Source: Chloroflexota bacterium (GTDB taxonomy: Bacteria > Chloroflexota > UBA6077). From it: 47,774 nucleotides of DNA. The notes beneath the pieces are model-generated. The model saw nothing but the letters and a program-made list of their open reading frames with translations, ran no database searches and was not told where the DNA came from. Position numbers and translations under genes: made by a program. The stretch is taken from positions 1 through 47,774 of the forward strand of contig JAJZQR010000005.1 of NCBI GenBank assembly GCA_021806765.1, given 5' to 3'. Below are positions 15,495-21,830 of the stretch, piece by piece (position 1 is the stretch's first letter; every line of letters begins with the position of its first letter).

Positions 15495-15782
15495 TCAGAG
15501 TCGAGGCACCAGGGCGGGGAACCCCAGTAGCACGGCTACGGCTGCGGCGACCAGGAGCAACAGACCCCACCCCCACGGAGTGCCCATCGCTCCGGCTATG
15601 CCACCCATTATGCTTCCCGCTGCTCTCATCGCGCCGCTCAAGCCGCCCATCATGCTTCCTATGCCGCCCATCACGCCGCACGTCATGCTCCCGCCAGCCA
15701 CCAACAGGTCGAGCACCAGGAAGACGGCAATGAGCGCGATCCCCACGAACAGCAGGCTGCCGAGGTCTAAACCGAAGGGCAT
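15495..15782 (-). CDS. Small Gly/Met-rich membrane protein
   Basis: 95 residues from the ATG at 15782, preceded by GGGGAGAG at good spacing. Two membrane helices (LLFVGIALIAVFLVLDLLVAG; WGLLLLVAAAVAVLLGFPALV) flank a Gly/Met-rich middle (CGVMGGIGSMMGGLSGAM, then SIMGGIAGAMG). The middle resembles the tail repeats of the secreted protein encoded just upstream. The order is secreted protein (16447-15923), this gene, then methyltransferase remnant, all on the minus strand, so it may share the promoter at 16514-16567. No family name can be given. It could be a small membrane anchor or metal-binding partner. Confidence 0.7.
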   Translation of the reverse strand: MPFGLDLGSLLFVGIALIAVFLVLDLLVAGGSMTCGVMGGIGSMMGGLSGAMRAAGSIMGGIAGAMGTPWGWGLLLLVAAAVAVLLGFPALVPRL

Positions 15783-15922
15783 CGGGTTCTCTCCCCTTTC
15801 AGCCCGCGGGCGCCGCGCGGGCACGCCCGGTGTTCACTTGCTCGTTCATGCACCTCAGACATACGTCCGCGAGGCGGAACCTTTCAGCTCGCCTCACGAC
15901 GGTATTGGTGCAGTTACGAAGC

Positions 15923-16447
15923 CTAGTTGCTGGAGCGAGGCGTGGTGGGCCCAAAGCCGTGGCCCATCATCCCGCCGAAGCCGTAGCCGCCCATCATGTG
16001 ACCGTAGCCGAAGCCGCCGAAGAAGCCCTTCTGCTCGAGTTGGTACTTGATGCGGTCGGCCGCGAGCTTCTGGATGCTATTGGCCTGGTCCTGGGTGAGG
16101 TAGCTGTACTTGATCTTGATCGCCAGCGTGTCCGTCTGGGGAGCCAGCAACAGATCCACCAGCGCCTGCTCGTCCACATTCTTCCCCTTGGCCACCTCGA
16201 CCACGCTCTTGCCAGACTGCAACTCCTTCACCAGGTCCGACGCGCCGATGCCGATCTTGTCTGCCAGGCGCTTGATGGTCGGATTGCTCGTCGGGTCGTA
16301 GTTCCCGTATGTCCCAGCGCCGCTCCGGCCCATGGGCCCCCATCCGGGCTGGCTCCTGGGGGGAGTGGGAGTTTGTGCAGAGGCCGCCCCAACCGGACCG
16401 ACAGCCAGTACCGCCACCGCTGCCAGGGAGAGCATCATCCGCTTCAC
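15923..16447 (-). CDS. Secreted helical protein with Gly/Met-rich tail (paralogue of 9448-9981)
   Basis: The start is GTG at 16447 with GGAGG 7 bases upstream, giving 174 residues; this aligns with the MKR start of its paralogue. A signal peptide (MLSLAAVAVLAVGPVGAASA) precedes QTPTPP. The central domain is close to that of the 9448 protein: NYDPTSNPTIKRLADKIG, then DLVKELQSGKSVVEVAKG, then KYSYLTQDQANSIQKL and KYQLEQKGFFGGFGYG. The tail is shorter and ends GFGPTTPRSSN. Both paralogues are driven by TCAC-subtype arrays, which implies co-expression. Function is unknown; a structural or metal-binding surface role is inferred from the Met/Gly tail and the neighbourhood. Confidence 0.85.
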   Translation of the reverse strand: MKRMMLSLAAVAVLAVGPVGAASAQTPTPPRSQPGWGPMGRSGAGTYGNYDPTSNPTIKRLADKIGIGASDLVKELQSGKSVVEVAKGKNVDEQALVDLLLAPQTDTLAIKIKYSYLTQDQANSIQKLAADRIKYQLEQKGFFGGFGYGHMMGGYGFGGMMGHGFGPTTPRSSN

Positions 16448-16513
16448 TTCGTGCCTCCGCATTCGGAATTCGTGATCTGTGGGGAGCGACCGGCCCCTAT
16501 CTCGCTGGACGTA

Positions 16514-16567
16514 ATGGTGGCGCCGGGTTGTGAATAGCCTGTGAAGAGCTCGTGAGGAAGCTGTGTG
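16514..16567 (-). promoter_or_regulatory. 11-bp direct-repeat array and -10 box for the 16447 secreted protein
   Basis: Read on the minus strand: CACACAGCTTC (from 16567), CTCACGAGCTC (from 16556), TTCACAGGCTA (from 16545) and TTCACAACCCG (from 16534). The -10 is CACCAT at 16519-16514, 15 nt after the start of the last unit. The first unit is weak. The array is the TCAC subtype shared with 9324-9377. Confidence 0.7.
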
Positions 16568-16690
16568 ATTTGGCCAGTTATGACTCAAGCTATGGCCTAG
16601 CCGCTGCGGCGAAACTTCGCTTCCGGCAGCGGGATGGAGGGTCAGATGCGGGCCGTGAGACTTGCTGATGATGTGTTTGTCGGTCCCATA

Positions 16691-16744
16691 CTAAGCCCTG
16701 TCTCAGGGTGCATTCAGCGCTTGTTAAGCCTGGTTAAATATACT
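16691..16744 (+). promoter_or_regulatory. 11-bp direct-repeat array and -10 box for the Rieske gene
   Basis: Units CTAAGCCCTGT at 16691, CTCAGGGTGCA at 16702, TTCAGCGCTTG at 16713 and TTAAGCCTGGT at 16724. TATACT (16739-16744) begins exactly 15 nt after the last unit and is a near-perfect -10. This is the clearest member of the set. It lies in the 388-base gap from 16448 to 16835 together with the minus-strand array at 16514-16567. Confidence 0.85.
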
Positions 16745-16835
16745 CCTTGTTAAGAGATCGTACCTGCTTCCCACAGCCGTACCATGTGGGAGCCAGCCCG
16801 ATGAGACTGCAATTCGTGGAGGGAAAGGTAGGCCA

Positions 16836-17357
16836 ATGCAACTAGGAGCCAGTAAAGACAAGGTTGGGCGAAGGTCTTTCCTGGGTTACATCATTGCCGC
16901 CATTGGTGCCTTTGTGACGACGGTGCTTGGCAGCTCGACGGCGATCTTCGCGGCCTCGCCGCTGCTGACTGGGAGGCGCGACGTGCAGGTACCCCTGGGC
17001 GCGGCGACCGGGTTCCAGGTGGGCGTGCCCAAGTTGGTACAGTTCTCGCTGCCCCGCAAGGACGGGTGGATAGTCGAGGACGCCGCCAAGTCGGTCTGGG
17101 TGGTCCGAACCGGGGAGGACAAGTTCATCACCTACAGCCCCCGGTGCACCCACCTGGGATGCATCGTCTCCTGGGTACCCGAGCAGCAGGCGTTCAAGAG
17201 CCCCTGCCACGGGGGCGTCTTCTCGATGGAGGGGCAGGTGATAGCGGGCCCACCCCCACGGCCGCTGGACAGATTGGATAACCGAATAGAGGGTGGCAAG
17301 TTGGTCGTCGACTACAAGGAGTTCCGACTGGGGATCCCGAAGAAAGTCGAGGCCTGA
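16836..17357 (+). CDS. Rieske 2Fe-2S protein (QcrA-like)
   Basis: 173 residues. A twin-arginine-like N-terminus (GRRSFLGYIIAAIGAFVTTV) provides a membrane anchor. The Rieske domain carries both cluster-binding boxes: CTHLGC near residues 108-113 and CHGGVFS near 127-133, followed by the GPPPRPLDRL proline loop. Proteins of this shape are the iron-sulfur subunit of cytochrome bc or b6f complexes in Gram-positives and Chloroflexi. No cytochrome b or c subunit is adjacent, so it is either a stand-alone electron carrier or separated from its complex. It has its own strong array promoter at 16691-16744. Confidence 0.93.
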   Translation: MQLGASKDKVGRRSFLGYIIAAIGAFVTTVLGSSTAIFAASPLLTGRRDVQVPLGAATGFQVGVPKLVQFSLPRKDGWIVEDAAKSVWVVRTGEDKFITYSPRCTHLGCIVSWVPEQQAFKSPCHGGVFSMEGQVIAGPPPRPLDRLDNRIEGGKLVVDYKEFRLGIPKKVEA

Positions 17358-17474
17358 GTAACTCTTCCCCCTCTCCTTCTCATGCAAGGCTCAACCGCTT
17401 TTGAGTCCCATCTGAACTCCTATGATTGGCAAAGGCTACAACGCGATTGAAACCTTCGACCGGAGGGCACAAGC

Positions 17475-17654
17475 AGGGCCAAGGATCCAGTTTGTAGGCT
17501 GGACGTCGCCCCTAAGTGGGCGGCGGCCAAAGCGGAGTATGAGGGCCAGACCTACTACTTCTGCGCGCCGGGCTGCAAGGCTACCTTCGAGAAGAGTCCG
17601 GAGAAGTATGCGGGCGCACGGCTCGATGTCGCGCACCGCGGGATGCGTCGCTGA
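17475..17654 (+). pseudogene. YHS-domain protein lacking a start codon
   Basis: The frame reads (R)AKDPVCRLDVAPKWAAAKA, then EYEGQTYYFCAPGCKATFEK and SPEKYAG, a complete YHS domain with its three cysteines (DPVC and CAPGC). Stand-alone YHS proteins begin MAKDPVCGMxV. Here the expected ATG is AGG at 17475, although GGAGG lies 8 bases upstream, and the Gly after DPVC is Arg. An upstream in-frame stop at 17448 leaves no alternative start. One base change (or one sequencing error) therefore separates it from a normal small metal-binding protein. YHS domains accompany copper and mercury handling genes. Confidence 0.7.
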
Positions 17655-17975
17655 GACGGGCGAGTGCTTGCGGGCTTCCCACCGTGGGGGCATGTCCGCC
17701 TACCGGCACCCATTGCATTGACACTCTCTCCCCCTCCACGCCCGACCAGCGAGGGTTGGCTTCTGCCGGTCGGGCATCGAGCCTTGCGAGACTGGCCTGC
17801 CGGCCTGATCCATCCAGACCTTCTCGAGGAAGGGCATCCTTCCCACCCACGGCTGGTTCACGACCCTCGCTCGCTACGATAACCCTCAGGTCGAGGTACT
17901 TCGGCTACGCCGGGCAGCCTCCCCGCGGGGGTCCCAGGTCGGCCGATAATGGGCACCATGTAGGCCACCCCGTTT
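17655..17975. other. Gap without a recognised gene
   Basis: Between the YHS relic and the regulator's promoter array. One plus-strand frame (about 17815-17940) reads IQTFSRKGILPTHGWFTTLA, then RYDNPQVEVLRLRR and a stop. It is protein-like, but I do not recognise it and it has no start with a ribosome site. It may be another gene remnant in a decaying stretch. Confidence 0.3.
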
Positions 17976-18029
17976 CTCACGATCCCCTCAGCCTGGATTC
18001 AGGGAAAACTCAGGAACCGACCAGACAAT
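17976..18029 (+). promoter_or_regulatory. 11-bp direct-repeat array and -10 box for the OmpR-type regulator
   Basis: Units CTCACGATCCC at 17976, CTCAGCCTGGA at 17987, TTCAGGGAAAA at 17998 and CTCAGGAACCG at 18009. The -10 GACAAT (18024-18029) starts 15 nt after the last unit. Because the downstream gene is itself an OmpR/PhoB-type regulator, autoregulation is the simplest reading. Confidence 0.8.
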
Positions 18030-18159
18030 CGAAGCCAGCCAGCGATTGCCTCCCCCCGGATAGAGCCGCGTGCAGAACCACGGTCGCACCGAGTGGTGCC
18101 CCGTGCGGCGCAAGAGGCGGGAGGTGCCGGGGACGAACAGAAGGCAGGGGGCGAAACCG

Positions 18160-18858
18160 ATGAAGAGGCGAATCCTGGTCATTGACGATGATCCGAGCGT
18201 TACCAGCCTGCTGAAGCGAGGCCTTTGTTACGAGGGCTACAGGGTGGCCACGGCGGCCTCGGGCAGGGAGGGGCTCAATCAGGCCAGGGACCTGCCACCC
18301 GACCTGGTGATACTGGACGTCATGATGCCGGGGATCAACGGCTTCGAGGTGTGTCGTCTGTTGCGGGCAGCAGACGCCACCCTCCCCATCCTCATGCTGA
18401 CGGCCAGGGACGGAACGGGCGACCAGATCCTCGGACTGGAGACCGGTGCCGACGACTACGTGGTGAAGCCGTTCACCTTTGAGGTGCTGCTGGCGAGGAT
18501 CAGAGCTCTCCTGAGGCGGACCGAACTACCCGAACCCGAGGTCGTCCGCTTTGCGGATCTTGCCCTGGATACAGGCACCCACACGGCCCGAAGAGACCAG
18601 AGGGAGATAGATCTCACGACCACCGAGTACGAGCTGTTATCGGAGTTCCTTCGCCATCCGCGGCAGGTGCTGACGAAGGAGCAGTTGGTGGACAAGGTCT
18701 GGGGCTACGACTTCGAGGGTAACTTCAACATCCTGGAAGTGTACGTCCGCTACCTGCGGAGCAAGCTGGAGGCTGGGGGCGAGCCTCGCCTGATCCACAC
18801 CGTTCGAGGCGCCGGATATCTGCTCCGGGAGCCACGGGAACAAGAAGGAGTGGACTGA
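18160..18858 (+). CDS. OmpR/PhoB-family response regulator; candidate master of the 11-bp repeat regulon
   Basis: 232 residues from the ATG at 18160 (AGGGGG 8 bases upstream). The receiver has DDD at 10-12, phospho-acceptor Asp53 in VILDVMMPG and the VKPF lysine. The C-terminal winged helix (about 130-225) has LTTTEYELLSEFLRHPRQVL, recognition helix [15 protein letters not shown] and the [10 protein letters not shown] wing. OmpR/PhoB proteins bind tandem 11-bp direct repeats, and four such repeats sit in this gene's own promoter. The partner kinase gene follows 3 bases later but is truncated. A second pair at 44985-42843 encodes a very similar regulator. Which of the two reads the repeats is not decided by sequence alone. 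Confidence 0.92.
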   Translation: MKRRILVIDDDPSVTSLLKRGLCYEGYRVATAASGREGLNQARDLPPDLVILDVMMPGINGFEVCRLLRAADATLPILMLTARDGTGDQILGLETGADDYVVKPFTFEVLLARIRALLRRTELPEPEVVRFADLALDTGTHTARRDQREIDLTTTEYELLSEFLRHPRQVLTKEQLVDKVWGYDFEGNFNILEVYVRYLRSKLEAGGEPRLIHTVRGAGYLLREPREQEGVD

Positions 18859-18861
18859 CTC

Positions 18862-19395
18862 ATGTCCGGCTCGCTTCGGCTGCGGCTAGCCGTGTGGTAC
18901 GCGGTGCTACTGGGCTTCATTCTCGCCGTTGCATCCCTTTTCTCGTACAGCTTCCATAGCACCTTCCACTATGAAGACGTGGACCGATCACTCGCTGCCA
19001 CTGCGGGTCACGTGTTGGGTGAGCTGCGAGCCAGGGGCGACCCGCCCGGAACCGAGCAGGGTATCGAGCTTCCCCCGGTGGATGAGTACGGATCGCCGGA
19101 CGTGTACGTGCGCCTGTTCGACGCCGAGGGACGCATCCTCGCCTTCTCGGGCAACGCCGGCCGGCAGGCCGAAGTCGATCCACGCTCGGTGGAAACGCAG
19201 CGTCAGGTCAGGGGAATGGATAGCCCGTTAGGCTGGTTGCCGGCTTCCTGTATCTCGCCTTGGCCCCAGCCGCAGGCTACGTGCGCGTTACTACCGGCTG
19301 TTGCCTGGAGGGCAGCTCTGCGTCGCCAACGGTTAGCCCCGGGTTCGGCGGCGCTAGCCTGGAGGGCTGTTCACCCTTGCCGATGGCTGGCGTAG
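18862..19395 (+). pseudogene. Truncated sensor histidine kinase
   Basis: It starts 3 bases after the regulator stop. Residues 1-115 look like a normal sensor N-terminus: membrane helix LRLAVWYAVLLGFILAVASL, then an extracytoplasmic part (FHYEDVDRSLAATAGHVLGE, YGSPDVYVRLFDAEGRILAF). After about residue 122 (near 19230) the sequence becomes non-homologous. The second membrane helix, HAMP, His-box and HATPase domains are all missing, and a minus-strand gene (19277-19627) occupies the place. The deletion leaves the 18160 regulator without its cognate kinase. The 18862-19230 part is the authentic remnant. Confidence 0.8.
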
Positions 19396-19627
19396 CACCT
19401 GACTCCGACTGGTTTTCGTGGCAGGACGCTTGACCCTGGGCGCCGTGGTGCCCCATCCCGCGCATCATAAAGATGTGCATGAGCGGGCAGAGCAGCACCA
19501 GGGCGACCGTTCCCAGGCTGCTGAGCGGAATGCCGAGGACCGATACCATAAAGATGGCCGCCAGGGGAACCAGACAGCAGAGCGCCATGATCAACATGTG
19601 CTTGCTGCTAGCGGATTGCTCCTTCAC
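19277..19627 (-). CDS. Small DUF2933-like membrane protein
   Basis: 116 residues from GTG at 19627, with GGGAGG 6 bases upstream. Two hydrophobic helices (HMLIMALCCLVPLAAIFMVS; SSLGTVALVLLCPLMHIFMM) followed by RGMGHHG match the DUF2933 pattern, in which a Cys-Pro-Leu-Met-His segment precedes a His-rich end. Here the tail is longer (ASCHENQSESGATP) and its last 40 residues may be junk overlapping the truncated kinase. Such proteins are usually found near copper/silver resistance genes and lipoprotein transferases; lgt lies about 850 bases away. It has its own array promoter. The role is unknown, possibly soft-metal binding at the membrane. Confidence 0.75.
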   Translation of the reverse strand: MKEQSASSKHMLIMALCCLVPLAAIFMVSVLGIPLSSLGTVALVLLCPLMHIFMMRGMGHHGAQGQASCHENQSESGATPAIGKGEQPSRLAPPNPGLTVGDAELPSRQQPVVTRT

Positions 19628-19679
19628 CTTTCACCTCCCGTTCATTGCTTTGCTGATCCTTCAGCATCGGACCAACAAT

Positions 19680-19733
19680 AGTGTGACATACGGCCCTTAA
19701 CTGCTGCTGAGAAGGGGCTTAGCGTTTCATTGG
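19680..19733 (-). promoter_or_regulatory. 11-bp direct-repeat array and -10 box for the DUF2933-like gene
   Basis: Minus-strand units: CCAATGAAACG (from 19733, weak), CTAAGCCCCTT (from 19722), CTCAGCAGCAG (from 19711) and TTAAGGGCCGT (from 19700). CACACT (19685-19680) is the -10, 15 nt after the start of the last unit. Confidence 0.7.
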
Positions 19734-19768
19734 ACTTAGCGGGCGACATAGCCGGAGTTGCACCAAGT

Positions 19769-20305
19769 TCAGGGAAGGTCCGCCTGGGCGGCGATGGGAC
19801 TTCGGGCCTGCGCGACCTCGACCAGCCCAGAAGCGGTATGGACAGGAGAGATCCCCTTGCAGCGCCATCCAGGTCGGCGGCGTAAAGTCGTCCCGAGGAC
19901 CTGGAGAAGCGGGTGAGAACGGCCGCCGTTGTCGCCCCCACCATGACGAAGGAGAGTAGCAAGGATGGTGTAGGCGGGGAGACCCCCTGCCGGACCAGCC
20001 AGAACGAGGAGCACAGTTGCTGTCGAGGCCGCCAACCCCGATAGGGTGCCCCATCGAGCGATGCGTCCGGACGAGAGACTCTTCCGCTGACATTGGTGCC
20101 AGGCCAGGAGGCCGCCGACGGCCAGTCCCAGCATAGCCAGGCCGATCACCAGGAAGGTGTAGTGGTAGAAAAGCACCAGCGAGAAAACCCTGGTGAGGCT
20201 GATCTCTACTACCATCGCCCCAAGGGAAACTAGCAGCATAGCCAGGAGAACGGGGCTCCTCGGTGCTTCCCTATTCAAGCCGGCAAGACCGACACTCGCA
20301 TCCAT
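19769..20305 (-). pseudogene. N-terminal fragment of a spermidine-synthase-like membrane protein
   Basis: The product starts with membrane helices typical of the large multi-spanning spermine/spermidine-synthase-like family: SPVLLAMLLVSLGAMVVEIS, LTRVFSLVLFYHYTFLVIGL, AMLGLAVGGLLAW. After LPAYTILATL (near 19960) the match continues in another frame (LLSFVMVGATTAAVLTRFSR, then LYAADLDGAARGSLLSIPLL), so a one-base loss interrupts it. The remaining two-thirds, including the catalytic Rossmann domain, are absent. An intact array promoter remains upstream at 20313-20366, implying the decay is recent. It belongs to the 17.4-20.3 kb stretch of damaged genes. Confidence 0.75.
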
Positions 20306-20312
20306 GGCAGCA

Positions 20313-20366
20313 AGGTTAGTTGTTTCACCTTAAACTCCTCTGAGGACCATCTGAAAAGGCGATGAG
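20313..20366 (-). promoter_or_regulatory. 11-bp direct-repeat array and -10 box facing the membrane-protein relic
   Basis: Minus-strand units: CTCATCGCCTT (from 20366), TTCAGATGGTC (from 20355), CTCAGAGGAGT (from 20344) and TTAAGGTGAAA (from 20333). TAACCT (20318-20313) lies 15 nt after the start of the last unit. It is back-to-back with the lgt array 23 bp away. Confidence 0.8.
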
Positions 20367-20389
20367 AATGAAAAGCCAGGAGCGCGACT

Positions 20390-20443
20390 CTCAGGGAGCT
20401 TTCAGGAGCGTCTCAGGGGCGACTAAGGCTGATCTGCCATCAT
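20390..20443 (+). promoter_or_regulatory. 11-bp direct-repeat array and -10 box for lgt
   Basis: Units CTCAGGGAGCT at 20390, TTCAGGAGCGT at 20401, CTCAGGGGCGA at 20412 and CTAAGGCTGAT at 20423. The -10 candidate CATCAT (20438-20443) is 15 nt after the last unit. The repeats are regular, but the -10 is weaker than in the other members. Confidence 0.75.
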
Positions 20444-20476
20444 TCACCCACGGTATTTCGTTCTTGGGAGGCAAGC

Positions 20477-21343
20477 GTGGGACCGATAGTCATAGACATT
20501 GATCCGGTGATATTTCATCTGGGCTCCTTCGCCCTGCGGTGGTATGGCCTCTTCATCGGCCTTGCCATCTTCGCCGCCTTCCTCGTCGCCCTGCGAGAGG
20601 CTCGACGGAGGGGCGTGGCGGAGGACGACCTGTACAACCTGGGGATGTGGGGAGTACTGGGGGGGTTCGTGGGGGCGAGGCTTTTCCACGTCATCGACCG
20701 GTGGCCAGATTACATCACGCGCCCGGCTGCAGCCTTCGCTATTCAGGACGGCGGACTGGCCATCTACGGCGCCATCATCGGAGGCTTCGCTGCCGGAGCG
20801 ATCTACGCCCGGCGCCGGGGTCTCTCCATCCCGCAGATGGCGGACCTCGCGGCGCCCGGGCTGATCCTCGCCCAGGCCATAGGGAGGATCGGCTGTATTA
20901 CCACCGGAGACTCGCTGGGAGGTCCCACCACCTTGCCCTGGGGGGTGGTTTACCTCAACCCCGGGGCGATGGCCCCCAGCCTGGGGGTGGCCTACCACCC
21001 CACGATGGTCTACGAGATGATCGGCGACCTGCTGATCTTCGCTCTGCTGTGGCGCCTGCGGACCCGGCTCAAGACGGAGGGAACCCTGTTCCTGGTGTAC
21101 CTGTCCCTCTACTCCGCCCTGAAGTTCGGGGTGACCTTCTTCCGGCGAGAAGTGCTGTTCCTGGGCGGCTTACAGGAGGCTCAGGTGCTGTCGCTGGCAG
21201 GCGGGCTTACGGCGGTCGCCTTGCTGATCTGGCTTGCCAGGCGTGGGCCAGCGACGGCAGGAGGCCCTTCCCTGGCAGTTCCCTCCGTGGAGACGGCCTC
21301 GGCGAGCCGCACCAAGAGCAGGAGCCCACGGCGGGCCAGATAG
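20477..21343 (+). CDS. lgt: Prolipoprotein diacylglyceryl transferase
   Basis: 288 residues with seven or so membrane helices. Motifs of Lgt are clear: LRWYGLFIGLAIFAAFLVAL near the N-terminus, DGGLAIYGAIIGGF, the signature GRIGCITTGDSLGG, and YHPTMVYEMIGDL. Lgt moves diacylglycerol from phosphatidylglycerol onto the lipobox Cys of prelipoproteins at the membrane. Here the signature is GRIGC rather than the usual GRxGN, and the Asn/Glu that follow are Thr/Asp, so this is a divergent form. It is either a lineage variant or a second, specialised copy. Substrates in the window could include the 11687 lipoprotein and MerP. A 29-residue membrane protein follows 43 bases later. It is driven by the 20390 array. 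Confidence 0.92.
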   Translation: MGPIVIDIDPVIFHLGSFALRWYGLFIGLAIFAAFLVALREARRRGVAEDDLYNLGMWGVLGGFVGARLFHVIDRWPDYITRPAAAFAIQDGGLAIYGAIIGGFAAGAIYARRRGLSIPQMADLAAPGLILAQAIGRIGCITTGDSLGGPTTLPWGVVYLNPGAMAPSLGVAYHPTMVYEMIGDLLIFALLWRLRTRLKTEGTLFLVYLSLYSALKFGVTFFRREVLFLGGLQEAQVLSLAGGLTAVALLIWLARRGPATAGGPSLAVPSVETASASRTKSRSPRRAR

Positions 21344-21386
21344 GTCCGCCGCTCGCGGCGCACTACTTTCTCAGGGAGGTTAGGTC

Positions 21387-21476
21387 ATGCTCGACCGTCT
21401 GCCGCGCAAAGTCTACTGGCTTATGGTGGGGGTATTGTTCGTGATCATGGCGTGGGCGATGCACGGCCAGGCCTGA
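21387..21476 (+). CDS. 29-residue single-span membrane microprotein
   Basis: ATG at 21387 preceded by GGAGG at 7-base spacing, ending at TGA 21474-21476. The product begins MLDRLPRKVYW, has one hydrophobic span (LMVGVLFVIMAWAM) and ends HGQA. Basic residues on the N-terminal side suggest an N-in orientation. It lies 43 bases after lgt and is probably co-transcribed. The optimal ribosome site and clean membrane topology argue it is translated. No family is recognised. Confidence 0.6.
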   Translation: MLDRLPRKVYWLMVGVLFVIMAWAMHGQA

Positions 21477-21555
21477 AGCGGATGGCAGACCGCGACACTT
21501 CGGACAACCGCCTCGTTGCCATCCCGGCGAGCACCAACAAGAAGCTACGCCTTTT

Positions 21556-21598
21556 CTCAGTCGGCTCTAAGTCGCCCTTAATCCGGGTGAGGTAACAT
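21556..21598 (+). promoter_or_regulatory. 11-bp direct-repeat array and -10 box for the LysM-NlpC gene
   Basis: Units CTCAGTCGGCT at 21556, CTAAGTCGCCC at 21567 and TTAATCCGGGT at 21578, with a weak extra unit CTACGCCTTTT at 21545. The -10 TAACAT (21593-21598) starts 15 nt after the last unit. Confidence 0.8.
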
Positions 21599-21830
21599 CG
21601 TCTCCGGTTTTGGGCCCTACGCCGACGCGGGGCTAGATTCCCGGTCCATTCTGCAGGCTTCGCGGACGCCAGGCGGCGAGCCTCGCACCCGCGAAGCCTC
21701 TGTCCGGCCCCCGACCGTCGGGCAGCTTCCCTGTCCCTCGCGTTTCACCTAACGATATCCAGCCTACCTGCATCGAACATGTGAACGTCCGGATTGTGCC
21801 CTGTGGCACGTTCTCACGTTCTGTTGAGAG
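21599..21830 (+). other. Long structured 5' leader of the LysM-NlpC gene
   Basis: The array promoter predicts a leader of about 225 nt. It contains a perfect 10-bp stem, GGCTTCGCGG (21656-21665) with CCGCGAAGCC (21689-21698), enclosing a GC-rich apical part, followed by further small GC stems to about 21750. Cell-wall hydrolase leaders are known sites for c-di-AMP riboswitches, but I could not match that consensus here. It could be a structured leader of another class or merely GC-rich DNA. Confidence 0.4.

Noticed and set aside
17448..17450. TGA upstream of the YHS domain considered as a second selenocysteine codon
   Set aside because: It precedes the domain, replaces no conserved Cys, and upstream sequence in that frame is not protein-like.
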